Assembly: GCF_030700245.1 (NCBI RefSeq)
Contig: NZ_JAUYZI010000027.1
Span: forward strand, 36,374-100,373
Length of the DNA stretch: 64,000 nucleotides
DNA from: Methylobacterium amylolyticum
GTDB taxonomy: Bacteria > Pseudomonadota > Alphaproteobacteria > Rhizobiales > Beijerinckiaceae
Reading direction: 5' to 3'
Made by a program: the position numbers and the translations under genes. The notes below the pieces were generated by a model. It was given only the letters and a program-made list of their open reading frames with translations. It did no database searches and was not told the DNA's origin. This document shows, piece by piece, positions 45,932 through 58,679 of this stretch; position 1 is the stretch's first letter, and each line of letters opens with the position of its first letter.

Positions 45932-45946
45932 TTAACACTCGGTTAA
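45932..45946 (-). promoter_or_regulatory. CtrA-type box TTAA-N7-TTAA
   Basis: TTAA at 45932-45935 and 45943-45946 are separated by exactly seven bases, the spacing of CtrA boxes. It lies 41-55 bases before the ATG of the membrane-protein pair. On the minus strand the base after the second half is G where the full consensus has C. Confidence 0.6.
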
Positions 45947-46243
45947 GTCCGGCGGCTAAGGGCGCATTGTGCCGATTTTGCGCCGTGCCCGGGGCGTCCA
46001 CGGGAAGTTGAGCCATGGCGAGCCGGGCGTCGCCGAAATGTCACGGCCCGGGCCGCGTCCGGCCCGGCCCGAAAGCGGTTGCCCGCCGCCGCCCCAGGAC
46101 CCATGATCCCGCGCGACTGATCCTGCACGCATGAACCCGCGCGCCTGATCCCGCTGCGACGATGTCGGGCGCGCGATCATCCCGCGCCGTCCGTCCCGGC
46201 GCCGCCGGCCCCGCCCTCCGGTCCGAGAGGTTCCCCCGCGCCG
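45947..46243. other. Divergent intergenic region with short degenerate repeats
   Basis: Between the membrane-protein pair (minus) and the antiporter (plus). At about 46102-46160 a 14-15 base unit resembling tgatcccgcgcgac recurs four times with many mismatches. No other feature is seen apart from the CtrA-type box at its left edge. Confidence 0.45.
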
Positions 46244-48157
46244 ATGCCCGAGGTTCACGCCGGCTCCTACAAGGAAGCGATCCTGTTCCTCGTCACCGCG
46301 GGGATCGTGGTTCCGCTGTTCCACCGCCTGCGGATCTCGCCGGTGCTGGGCTTCATCGGCGCGGGCGCCCTGCTCGGGCCGTTCGGCCTCGGGCGGCTGG
46401 CCGACACCACGCCCTACGTCCACCTGTTCACCATCGGCAACCGCACCGAGATCGCGCATCTGGCCGAGTTCGGCGTGATCTTCCTGATGTTCATGATCGG
46501 CGTCGAGCTGTCCTGGGAGCGGCTGCGGACCCTGCGCCGCCTCGTCTTCGGCCTCGGCTCGCTCCAGGTGGTCTGCTCGGCGCTGGTGCTCGGCGCCATC
46601 CTCTACGGGCTGAAGGTGCCGCTCGCCGGGGCGGCGATCGTCGGCATCGGGCTCGCGCTCTCCTCCACCGCCGTGGTGCTGCCGGTGCTGGCCGAGCAGC
46701 GCCGGCTGAACACGCCCACCGGCCGGGCGAGCTTCGCGGTGCTGCTGTTCCAGGACCTCGCGGTGGCCCCCGTGCTGTTCGCCATCGCGGTGCTCGGCCG
46801 CGACGACGGCGGCGACCGGGGCTGGGCGCTGGCGCTGGCGCTCGGGCAGGCGGCGGTGGCGCTCGTGCTGATCGTGGGGGCGGGGCGGCTGGCGCTGCGG
46901 CCCCTGTTCCACCTCGTGGCCCGCACCCGCTCGACCGAGCTGTTCATGGCCGCCTGCCTGCTGGTGATCGTCGCCACCGCGCTCACCGCGGCGGCGAGCG
47001 GCCTGTCGATGACGCTCGGCGCGTTCGTGGCCGGGCTGCTGCTCGCCGAGACCGAGTACCGCCGGGCGATCGAGGCGACGATCGACCCGTTCAAGGGGCT
47101 CCTGCTCGGGGTGTTCTTCGTCTCGGTCGGCATGAACCTCGACCCGGCCCAGCTCGTGGCGACGCCGGGCGCCATCCTCGGCCTCGCGCTCGCGCTCGTG
47201 CTGATCAAGGGCGCCGTGGTGCTGATGGCCGCGCCGGTGCTGAAGATTTCGCGGCCGGTGGCGCTGGAGGCGGCGCTGCTGCTCGGCCCCGGCGGCGAGT
47301 TCGCCTTCGTGCTGATCGGCGGCGCGATGGTGGCCGGGCTGGTGCCGGAGGCGGTCGGCGCCGCGGCGCTGATCGTCACCACGGTGAGCATGATCGCCAT
47401 CCCGGTGCTCGCCGGGCTCGGCCGCCGGATCGCCCGCCGCGCTGCGGGCGCCGCCCGCGCCCAGGCCGCGGCCGAGCCCCACCCGGAGCGGGTGGAGAAC
47501 CGGGTGATCGTGGCGGGCTTCGGCCGGGTCGGGCGGCAGGTCGGCGAGATGCTCGCCCGCCACGGCATCCCCTACCTCGCCCTCGATTCCGACGCCGCCC
47601 GGGTCGCCGAGCAGCGCCGGGCCGGGGCGCCGGTCTATTTCGGCGATTCCGGCAACGTCGAGATGCTGCGCCGCTGCGGCATCGACACCGCCCGCGCCCT
47701 CGTCGTCACCCTCGACACCCCCCGCGCCGTCGAGGCCGCCGTGGCCGCCGCGCGCTCCGAGCGGCCGGACCTGACCATCGTCGCCCGCGCCCGCGACGCC
47801 CGCCACGCCTCAGCCCTGTACGAACTCGGCGTCGACGACGCGGTGCCGGAGACGATCGAGGCGTCGCTGCAACTGTCGGAGGCGGTGCTGGTCGATGTCG
47901 GGGTGCCGATGGGCCTCGTCATCGCCTCGATCCACGAGCGCCGCGACGAGTACCGGGCCCTGCTCAAGCGCCGCGAGGGCGAGGCCAAGCCGGTGTTCCG
48001 GGCGCGGCGCACCGTCGGCAAGGCGCTTGGCAAGCCCGCGCCCAAGCCGGCCCCCGCGCCCAAGCCTGCCTCCGGGCCCAAGCCCACCTCCGGGCCCAAG
48101 CCGGCCAAGGAGACGCCTCCCCGCGAGGGCGCCCAGACCGCCGGGCGGCAGGGCTGA
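46244..48157 (+). CDS. CPA2-family K+/H+ antiporter with TrkA-N domain (KefB/KefC-like)
   Basis: The product has 637 residues. Twelve to thirteen membrane helices form a Na+/H+ exchanger domain, with the FLMFMIGVELSWERL segment and the VFFVSVGMNLDP segment typical of monovalent cation:proton antiporter-2. A TrkA-N (RCK) domain follows, NRVIVAGFGRVGRQVG, which binds a nucleotide. The last 45 residues are an unusual Lys/Pro tail (KPAPKPAPAPKPASGPKP). It probably exports K+ in exchange for H+; glutathione gating as in KefC is not evident. Confidence 0.88.
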   Translation: MPEVHAGSYKEAILFLVTAGIVVPLFHRLRISPVLGFIGAGALLGPFGLGRLADTTPYVHLFTIGNRTEIAHLAEFGVIFLMFMIGVELSWERLRTLRRLVFGLGSLQVVCSALVLGAILYGLKVPLAGAAIVGIGLALSSTAVVLPVLAEQRRLNTPTGRASFAVLLFQDLAVAPVLFAIAVLGRDDGGDRGWALALALGQAAVALVLIVGAGRLALRPLFHLVARTRSTELFMAACLLVIVATALTAAASGLSMTLGAFVAGLLLAETEYRRAIEATIDPFKGLLLGVFFVSVGMNLDPAQLVATPGAILGLALALVLIKGAVVLMAAPVLKISRPVALEAALLLGPGGEFAFVLIGGAMVAGLVPEAVGAAALIVTTVSMIAIPVLAGLGRRIARRAAGAARAQAAAEPHPERVENRVIVAGFGRVGRQVGEMLARHGIPYLALDSDAARVAEQRRAGAPVYFGDSGNVEMLRRCGIDTARALVVTLDTPRAVEAAVAAARSERPDLTIVARARDARHASALYELGVDDAVPETIEASLQLSEAVLVDVGVPMGLVIASIHERRDEYRALLKRREGEAKPVFRARRTVGKALGKPAPKPAPAPKPASGPKPTSGPKPAKETPPREGAQTAGRQG

Positions 48158-48319
48158 AGCCAGGGCTGGGGCGCGGAGCGGAGGCGCCCGCGGGACCGGG
48201 CCGCCCGGTGCCGCGGATTTGAACGGCTCCAATCCGGACATCGCGCGTTGTCGAGGACGATTGAAGCGCGCACAACCGATTTCGCGCGCTGCCTCAACTG
48301 TAAGAAGCAAGGAGCAGCG

Positions 48320-49792
48320 ATGGCCGACCAGAGCCCGCGCCTGACGACCGCGTTCGGCAACCCGGTCCCGGACAATCAGAACTCGCTGACGGTCGGGTCC
48401 CGCGGCCCGGTGCTGATGCAGGACTACCACCTGATCGAGAAGATGGCCCACTTCAACCGGGAGCGGATCCCGGAGCGGGTGGTGCACGCCAAGGGCTACG
48501 GCGCCTACGGCACGTTCCGCCTGACCAAGAGCCTCGCCGACTACACCCGCGCCAAGGTGCTGACCGAGGTCGGCCGGGAGGTGCCGATGGTCGCCCGCTT
48601 CTCGACGGTAGGCGGCGAGTCGGGCTCGGCCGACACCGCCCGCGACCCCCGCGGCTTCGCCCTCAAGTTCTACACGGACGAGGGCAACTGGGATCTCGTC
48701 GGCAACAACACGCCGATCTTCTTCGTGCGCGACGCGATCAAGTTCTCGGACTTCATCCGCACCCAGAAGCGCGACCCGCGCACCCACCTCAAGCCGCACT
48801 GGCGCCGCTGGGACTTCTGGGGCCTGTCGCCGGAGGCGATCCACCAGGTGATGTTCCTGTACTCCGACCGCGGCACCCCGAAATCCGCCCGGTTCATGCA
48901 CGGCTACGGCTCGCACACCTTCTCGCTGTGGAACGACCGGGGCGAGCGGCACTGGGTCAAGTTCCACTTCCTGACCAAGCAGGGTATCCAGAACTTCACC
49001 GCCGACGAGGCGGATGAGATCGCCGGCAAGGACCCGGACTACTCGGCCGCCGACCTGTCGGGCGCCATCGAGCGGGGCGAGTTCCCGAAATGGACGGTCA
49101 AGGTCCAGCTCATGCCCGAGATGGACGCCGACAGCTACCGCATCAACCCGTTCGACCTGACGAAGGTCTGGCCGCACGCGGACTACCCGCTGATCGAGAT
49201 CGGCGAGATGGAGCTGAACCGGAATCCCGAAAACTACTTCGCCGAGATCGAGCAGTCGGCCTTCGAGCCGTCGAACGTGGTGCCCGGCATCGGCTTCTCC
49301 CCGGACAAGATGCTCCAGAACCGGATCCTGTCCTACGCGGACGCGCACCGCTACCGGCTGGGCGTGAACTACCACCAGATCCCGGTGAACCGGGCCAGGA
49401 ACGCGCAGGTGCAGACCTACCACCGCGACGGCGCGATGCGCACCGACGGCAACCACGGCGCCCAGGTCGATTACGAGCCCAACTCGTTCGGCGGTCCCGT
49501 TCAGGACCCGTCCTTCCAGGAACCGCCGCTGCGCATCCAGGGCGAGATCGCCCGCTACGGCTGGCCGGGCGACGACGAGGATCTCTACGGCCAGCCGCGG
49601 CTGTTCTGGACGAAGGTGCTCGACCAGGGCGGCCGCGACCGGCTGGTGGAGAACGTCGTCACCTCGATGGGCGACAGCCCGCGCCATATCCAGGAGCGGA
49701 TGATCGCCCACTGGTACAAGGTCCACGCCGATTTCGGCCGGGGCGTCGCGCAGGGGCTCGGGATCGACACGGGCCGGGCGGCCGCCGAATAA
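48320..49792 (+). CDS. katA: Catalase, monofunctional haem type
   Basis: The product has 490 residues, a small-subunit clade 3 catalase. The catalytic His is in RVVHAKGYGAYGTF, the Asn in VGNNTPIFFVRD, and the haem-ligand Tyr in ILSYADAHRYRLGVNY. It removes hydrogen peroxide in the cytosol. A strong ribosome-binding site (aaggag) fixes the ATG; the longer open frame upstream is not used. A canonical terminator follows at 49830. Confidence 0.95.
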   Translation: MADQSPRLTTAFGNPVPDNQNSLTVGSRGPVLMQDYHLIEKMAHFNRERIPERVVHAKGYGAYGTFRLTKSLADYTRAKVLTEVGREVPMVARFSTVGGESGSADTARDPRGFALKFYTDEGNWDLVGNNTPIFFVRDAIKFSDFIRTQKRDPRTHLKPHWRRWDFWGLSPEAIHQVMFLYSDRGTPKSARFMHGYGSHTFSLWNDRGERHWVKFHFLTKQGIQNFTADEADEIAGKDPDYSAADLSGAIERGEFPKWTVKVQLMPEMDADSYRINPFDLTKVWPHADYPLIEIGEMELNRNPENYFAEIEQSAFEPSNVVPGIGFSPDKMLQNRILSYADAHRYRLGVNYHQIPVNRARNAQVQTYHRDGAMRTDGNHGAQVDYEPNSFGGPVQDPSFQEPPLRIQGEIARYGWPGDDEDLYGQPRLFWTKVLDQGGRDRLVENVVTSMGDSPRHIQERMIAHWYKVHADFGRGVAQGLGIDTGRAAAE

Positions 49793-49829
49793 TTCTCACG
49801 GTCTCCGCAAGGGTATTTTGAATGCACAG

Positions 49830-49858
49830 GGCGCCGGCCCCGGTCGGCGCCTTTTTTT
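49830..49858 (+). terminator. Rho-independent terminator after katA
   Basis: The stem ggcgccg / cggcgcc is followed by seven T residues. Confidence 0.93.
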
Positions 49859-49979
49859 CGTGCGCGGCCCCGCGTCTTCGACCTTCGGACCACTTGGAGG
49901 CCCCTCGCGGGGCCGCTATAGCGCAGGGCCAATGAACCGCGGCCATTGAGAAATACCGCGCGCGAGTGAGGAGAGCGAC

Positions 49980-51266
<1,287 letters not shown>

Positions 51267-51337
51267 GGCCTCTGGCGGTGGGCGGCCCGCGCCGCCCGCC
51301 GTCACGGAGCCTGTCTGATCCGCCGCTCCAATCGCTT

Positions 51338-51450
51338 CCCTCATCCTGAGGTGCCGCGTCAGCGGCCTCGAAGGAGGGCTCCAGGGATCGCGGCGACATC
51401 TGGAGGGCTCCTTCGAGGCCTCCGCTTCGCTCCGGCACCTCAGGATGAGG
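51338..51450. repeat. Dispersed palindromic repeat, family A, copy 5
   Basis: Same arms as the other copies. It fills the gap between the convergent ends of ccr and the hydrolase gene. Confidence 0.9.
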
Positions 51451-51513
51451 TGGATTGGCCGGGCGAGGGGCTTCGATCCGCCACCCCGCTGATCGCATGG
51501 GTCGAACGGTGTT

Positions 51514-52566
51514 TCACGCCACCGGCACCGGCGCGGCGTGGGCCTCCGCCTCGGCGTGGGTGGGCAGCGGCGAGCCCGGCACGAAGCCGTCGAAGGCCGC
51601 CCAGAAATCCTGGCGGATCGCGTCGCGCTCGGTCAGGATCTCGTGGCGGGCGTCCGGCAGCACGAGGATGTGCCCGGCCTTGAGGCGGGCGGCGAAGCGC
51701 TCGGTGGCGGGCGTGCCGCAGACCGGGTCGGCGCCCGCCGCCACGACCAGCGTCGGCAGGGTGATCCGCGGGGCGGCGCGGGGGTCGCGCAGGCGGCCCA
51801 TTGCCCGGAACGCCTCGGCGAGCCACGCGATCGTCGGGTCGCCCACCGCCCCGGCGCCGACCTGCTGGGCCGCCGCGGCGTTGCGGGCGTAGCGGGCGGG
51901 GTCCAGCGACAGCCGGTTGCCGGAGAACGGCTTGGTGGCGATCGAGACCGGCCCGCCGAACGGCACGTAGCGGTCGCCGAAGCCGAGCCGCTGGAGGACC
52001 CGCGCCAGCAGCGCCGCGCCGGCCGGCCAGCGGACCATGCGGATCGACAGCATCGGCGCCACCGTGACGAGGCGCCGGAACGGGATCCAGCCGCCGAGCG
52101 CGCAGGTCAGCGCCACGCAGCCGCCCATCGAGTGGGCGAGGCCGTAATGCGGCTCCGGCATCAGCGGCACCAGCACCGTCTCGGCCACGGCGCGCAGGTC
52201 GAGGCGGTACTCGTCGAAGCGGGCGACGTGGCCCTTGTGCGGGTCGTCGATCCGGCGGTCGGACTCGCCCTGGCCGCGCCAGTCGAAGGCGACCACGTCG
52301 AAGCCCCGGGCGCGCAATTCGCGAACCGTCTCGTAGTACTTCTCGATGAACTCGGCCCGGCCCTGGAGCAGGCACACCGTGCCGCGGCCGGTGCGCGCCG
52401 TGCTCCGCCAGTAGGCGGCCCGCAGGGTGCAGTCGTCGGCCGTGCCGACGGCGACCAGGGTGCCGCCGGTGGGCACGGGGTTGCCGGGGGTGTCCCGCAG
52501 GGTGAGGAGCGGGGGTTTCCCGCCGACGCCGTCCGATCGTCCCACCGCGAATGTCCTTCCCCGCAT
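51514..52566 (-). CDS. Alpha/beta hydrolase, lysophospholipase/monoacylglycerol lipase-like
   Basis: The product has 350 residues. The nucleophile Ser is in GLAHSMGG, the acid in VAAGADPVCGT and the His in LPDARHEILTERD, a full catalytic triad. VVAFDWRGQGESDR is the strand-4 oxyanion region. The order and spacing fit the lysophospholipase L2/monoacylglycerol lipase group. There is no signal peptide, so the enzyme is cytosolic or membrane-associated. It is convergent with ccr and divergent from hsp20. Confidence 0.85.
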   Translation of the reverse strand: MRGRTFAVGRSDGVGGKPPLLTLRDTPGNPVPTGGTLVAVGTADDCTLRAAYWRSTARTGRGTVCLLQGRAEFIEKYYETVRELRARGFDVVAFDWRGQGESDRRIDDPHKGHVARFDEYRLDLRAVAETVLVPLMPEPHYGLAHSMGGCVALTCALGGWIPFRRLVTVAPMLSIRMVRWPAGAALLARVLQRLGFGDRYVPFGGPVSIATKPFSGNRLSLDPARYARNAAAAQQVGAGAVGDPTIAWLAEAFRAMGRLRDPRAAPRITLPTLVVAAGADPVCGTPATERFAARLKAGHILVLPDARHEILTERDAIRQDFWAAFDGFVPGSPLPTHAEAEAHAAPVPVA

Positions 52567-52659
52567 CCTTCAACGCCGCGCGATCGACCGCGAATTCGGC
52601 CGCGCAATCGCGCGCAAGAAGGTCTTGCAGCCCGCCCGCACCGTCCCGATATCCGGATC

Positions 52660-52743
52660 GTGCCGGCCTTCGGGCGGCACGAAAAGACCGGTCCGGCCCT
52701 CGGGCGGACCAGACAAGCATGTTGCTCTTAACGAGGATATGTC
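52660..52743 (+). promoter_or_regulatory. ROSE-type RNA thermometer before hsp20
   Basis: Three hairpins precede the start codon: gtgccg / cggcac (52660-52680), ggtccg / cggacc (52690-52710), and a weak one at 52718-52741 that holds the ribosome-binding site. In the third, UUGCUC faces GAGGA with one G opposite G, the signature of ROSE elements (UYGCU against the Shine-Dalgarno). Heat would melt it and free the site. Confidence 0.75.
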
Positions 52744-53229
52744 ATGCGCCAGTTCGATCTCGCTCCCCTCTATCGATCCACCGTCGGCTTCGACCGTCTG
52801 TTCTCCGCCCTCGACCAGTTCGCGAGCGCCGAGACCGCGCCGACCTACCCGCCCTACAACATCGAGCGCACCGGCGAGAACGCCTACCGCATCACCGTCG
52901 CCGTGGCCGGCTTCACCGAGGCCGACCTGTCGATCGAGGTGCGGGAGAACGCCCTCACCCTGAAGGGCGAGCGCAAGCCGGAGGCCGACAAGCGCGCCGA
53001 GTTCCTGCACCAGGGCATCGCCGCGCGCGCCTTCGAGCGCCGCTTCCAGATCGCCGACCACGTCCAGGTGACCGGCGCCGCGCTGGAGAACGGCCTCCTC
53101 CACGTCGACCTCGTCCGCGAGGTCCCGGAGGCGAAGAAGCCGCGCCGCATCGAGATCGCCACGAGCCGCGCCGCCGGCGCGCCGGTGATCGAGGGGCAGG
53201 TGCGGACGGACGTGCAGCAGGCGGCGTGA
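52744..53229 (+). CDS. Small heat-shock protein, Hsp20/IbpA-like
   Basis: The product has 161 residues: an aromatic N-terminal arm (MRQFDLAPLYRSTVGFDRLF), the alpha-crystallin domain (about 40-130) and a C-terminal extension. It is an ATP-independent holdase. The ribosome-binding site agga is about five bases from the ATG and is sequestered in the upstream thermometer hairpin. A terminator-like hairpin follows at 53267. Confidence 0.92.
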   Translation: MRQFDLAPLYRSTVGFDRLFSALDQFASAETAPTYPPYNIERTGENAYRITVAVAGFTEADLSIEVRENALTLKGERKPEADKRAEFLHQGIAARAFERRFQIADHVQVTGAALENGLLHVDLVREVPEAKKPRRIEIATSRAAGAPVIEGQVRTDVQQAA

Positions 53230-53266
53230 GCCGCGGGCGCCATCGGTAACCCGTCGAGCGTGGGAG

Positions 53267-53290
53267 CGCCCCGGCCGCGAGGCCGGGGCG
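53267..53290 (+). terminator. Terminator-like hairpin after hsp20
   Basis: A perfect ten-base stem cgccccggcc / ggccggggcg with loop gcga lies 38 bases after the stop. It is followed by tctctcgt and not a pure T run. Confidence 0.65.
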
Positions 53291-53475
53291 TCTCTCGTCG
53301 TGACCGCGGGGCGGGCGCGCGCCTGCCCGGTCCACACCGTCCCCGACCCGCCGGTGCCGATCGCGATCACCGGGGCGGGCTGAGCGGGCGCCGCATTCAC
53401 GATCCCGCGCGAGTGTCATAAAGCCGTACCGGCTTCGTGCTCTCTCTGGCGCCGGGCCTCGGGGAGCCCGGAGTG

Positions 53476-54453
53476 ATGCGCACGATGGTCGCGAACCTGT
53501 TCGCCCGGGACGGCTACGCGGCGCTCGGCGCCGGGCTCCAGCGGGGCCTCGGGGCGCCGATCGCCAAGCTCCGCCGCCGCCCCGCGCCCCCCGGCATCGC
53601 CGGCCTGCTGCCGGAGGCGGGCGCGATCCGCCTGCCCGAGCCGCTCGAAGGCCGCAGCCTCGGCCGCCTCGGCGACCTGGAGGTGCGCTTGGCGGTGCGG
53701 AAGTCCGAGGTCCGGCGGGCGCAGCGCCTGCGCTACAAGGTGTTCTACGAGGAGATGGGTGCGGTGCCCTCGGCGCTCGCCGCCCTGTCGCGCCGGGACG
53801 CGGACGCCTACGACGCCCTGTGCGACCACCTGCTCGTCCTCGACCACGCCGCGGCCAAGCCCGCCAAGCCGTTCGGCGAGCCGCGCCCGAAGGTGGTGGG
53901 CACCTACCGGCTGCTGCGCGGCGAGGTGGCCGCCCGCGGCCCCGGCTTCTACTCGGAGGGCGAGTACGACCTCGCGCCGCTGCTCGCCGCGCAGGGGGGG
54001 CGGCGGCTGCTCGAACTCGGCCGCTCGTGCGTGCTCAAGCCCTATCGCGGCAAGCGCACCGTCGAGCTGCTCTGGGCCGGCATCTACGCCTACGTGCTCC
54101 ACCACCGGATCGACGCGCTGATCGGCTGCGCCTCGCTGGAGGGCACCGACCCCGACCGGCTCGCCCTGCCGCTCGCCTTCCTCCACCACCACGCCCGCGC
54201 CCCCGAGGGCTGGCGCGCCCGCGCCCTGCCGGAGCGGGCGACCCGCATGGACCGGCTGCCCCGCGAGGCGGTGGACCCGAAGGCGGCGCTCCAGGCGCTG
54301 CCGCCGCTGATCAAGGGCTACCTGCGCGTGGGCGCGACCTTCGGCGACGGCGCGGTGATCGACCGCCAGTTCGGCACCACCGACGTGTTCGTCGCCCTGC
54401 CGGTGGAGGCGATCGGCGCGCGCTACCGCGGGCATTTCGCGCCGGGGGCGTGA
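53476..54453 (+). CDS. olsB: Acyltransferase of the OlsB (ornithine-acyl-ACP N-acyltransferase) type
   Basis: The product has 325 residues. After an Arg-rich N-terminal segment comes a GNAT-fold domain with LEVRLAVRKSEVRRAQRLRYKVFYEEMG, then DHLLVLD and VVGTYRLLRGE, and the later LELGRSCVLKPYRGKRTVELLW. This is the pattern of the hemolysin-like OlsB enzymes that make lyso-ornithine lipid. The protein is longer than the shortest OlsB members. The start ATG is preceded by GGAG; one three codons later is possible. No olsA is next to it, which is common. Confidence 0.78.
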   Translation: MRTMVANLFARDGYAALGAGLQRGLGAPIAKLRRRPAPPGIAGLLPEAGAIRLPEPLEGRSLGRLGDLEVRLAVRKSEVRRAQRLRYKVFYEEMGAVPSALAALSRRDADAYDALCDHLLVLDHAAAKPAKPFGEPRPKVVGTYRLLRGEVAARGPGFYSEGEYDLAPLLAAQGGRRLLELGRSCVLKPYRGKRTVELLWAGIYAYVLHHRIDALIGCASLEGTDPDRLALPLAFLHHHARAPEGWRARALPERATRMDRLPREAVDPKAALQALPPLIKGYLRVGATFGDGAVIDRQFGTTDVFVALPVEAIGARYRGHFAPGA

Positions 54454-54474
54454 CGGGATCCGGAAGGCGCCGGC

Positions 54475-55065
54475 TCAGGCCGCCGCGGGCTCGGCATCGA
54501 GATCCAGCTCCACCACGCCGCAATTCTCCAGGAACACGCCGGTGAGGTGGAAGAAGAACGTGCCGTGCCCGACCACGGCGATCGTCCGCTCGGGGCGTGC
54601 CCGCAGCCACTCGCGGAAGGCGAGGACCCGCGCGTCGAACAGGTGACGCGGCTCGACCGGCAGGCCGCCGACCATCGCGCAGCCCGCCTCCGCGTGCCAC
54701 CACACCTCCGGCAGGTGGCCGACATCGAGGTGCGGGAACTCCGCCGAGATCTCGGAGGCGGCGCGGCCCACGTCGCAACTGCTCTCCTGGCACTCCCGGT
54801 GCAGCACCTCGACCAGCACCCGCGGCCGGCTCGGGTGCTCGCCGAACAGGATCGACGCGGTCTCGATCGCCCGGGTCAGCGGCGACACCACCACCAGCTC
54901 GAACGGGATCGTCCTGAGACGCTCCCGGGCCTCCTCCGCCTGCGCGTGGCCCCGCGGCGTCAGCCGGGCGTCGCGCAGGCCCGGGTCGACCCCGCTCAGG
55001 CGGTGGGCGGCGTTGAAGGTCGATTCCCCGTGGCGGATGCAGAGGATACGCGTTTCTTCCGACAT
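54475..55065 (-). CDS. Histidine phosphatase (phosphoglycerate mutase-like)
   Basis: The product has 196 residues. It carries the acceptor motif CIRHGESTFNAAHR, then VVVSPLTRAIETA, and the second His in IAVVGHGTFFFHL. This is the broad PGAM-like phosphatase family; the substrate could be a sugar phosphate or a phosphoprotein. The start is the ATG giving MSEETRIL. It is 41 bases downstream of the glyoxalase gene on the same strand, so co-transcription is likely. Confidence 0.85.
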   Translation of the reverse strand: MSEETRILCIRHGESTFNAAHRLSGVDPGLRDARLTPRGHAQAEEARERLRTIPFELVVVSPLTRAIETASILFGEHPSRPRVLVEVLHRECQESSCDVGRAASEISAEFPHLDVGHLPEVWWHAEAGCAMVGGLPVEPRHLFDARVLAFREWLRARPERTIAVVGHGTFFFHLTGVFLENCGVVELDLDAEPAAA

Positions 55066-55106
55066 GATGCTCGAAGGTGAGGAGGCTGGCACAAACGGTT
55101 GGAGAC

Positions 55107-55502
55107 TCAGGCGAAACGGCCGCCGCGCTGGATCACCTCGATCTTGTAGCCGTCCGGGTCGGTGGCGAAGAAGAAGGTCGCGAGCGTCGTGTCGCCGTGC
55201 TTCAGGGGCTTCACGTCGGTGACGGTGAAACCCTCGGCCTTGTGCCGGGCGTGCTCGGCCGCGACGTCGTCGACCACGAAGGCGAGGTGGCCGTAGCCGT
55301 CGCCGAGATCGTAGGGCGCGTCCCGGCTCTTGTTGACGGTCAGTTCCAGCTCGAACGGCGAGGCCGGGTCGCGCAGGTAGACCAGGGTGAACTCGGGAAA
55401 GTCGAACCGGTCCGCCGCCTCCAGGCCGAAGGCGCGGGCGTAGTAGTCGCGGGCGCGCGCCTCGTCGCGGACGCGGATCATGCTGTGGACGGGCTTGGCC
55501 AT
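55107..55502 (-). CDS. gloA: Glyoxalase I (lactoylglutathione lyase)
   Basis: The product has 131 residues. It isomerises the hemithioacetal of methylglyoxal and glutathione to lactoylglutathione. Metal ligands appear as His6 (VHSMIRV), Glu53 (ELELTV), His72 (GHLAFVV) and Glu122 (GYKIEVIQ), the full set of this family. The chosen ATG gives the expected N-terminus MAKPVHSMIRV; upstream sequence in frame is low-complexity. Confidence 0.92.
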   Translation of the reverse strand: MAKPVHSMIRVRDEARARDYYARAFGLEAADRFDFPEFTLVYLRDPASPFELELTVNKSRDAPYDLGDGYGHLAFVVDDVAAEHARHKAEGFTVTDVKPLKHGDTTLATFFFATDPDGYKIEVIQRGGRFA

Positions 55503-55764
55503 TCGGGGTCGGAGGTGTCTCGGAGCGCTCGGTGCGCTCCATGTGGCGCGGAGCGTCCCGCGGGAAAGGGCGTCAAACCGCCTCCCGAACCGCCCGGCCG
55601 CCCCCGGCCGCGCCGTCATCGCGCGTACCCCCGAAGCGGCCCGGGGCGGCGCGGTTCGAGACCGCGGCGCCCCCGGCTCGCCCCGCTCACACAGACGGAG
55701 AGGGTCGATCCCGAACCCTGCGGCCGGGCGCCGTACCAGCCCGGCCCCGCGCCGCCGCCCGGCC

Positions 55765-58500
<2,736 letters not shown>

Positions 58501-58679
58501 GGTCTCTTTCCAGAACGAGCGCCCGGTTTGGCCCGCGGCCCGGCCTGCGGCAAGGGGTTTGTGGGCTCCGCGCCGCGGGCCCCAAGCCGCGCCGCAGCCT
58601 CGCGAAAAAAGGTGGATGAACCGTGGCTTCCGGGTCTCGCTCCGCCCCGGTCCGGGGTTGCGATGCGGGGGCTCCGGCC

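Noticed and set aside
48200..48319. An OxyR site before katA
   Set aside because: Only short GC-rich inverted stretches are seen, with no match to a spaced OxyR pattern.
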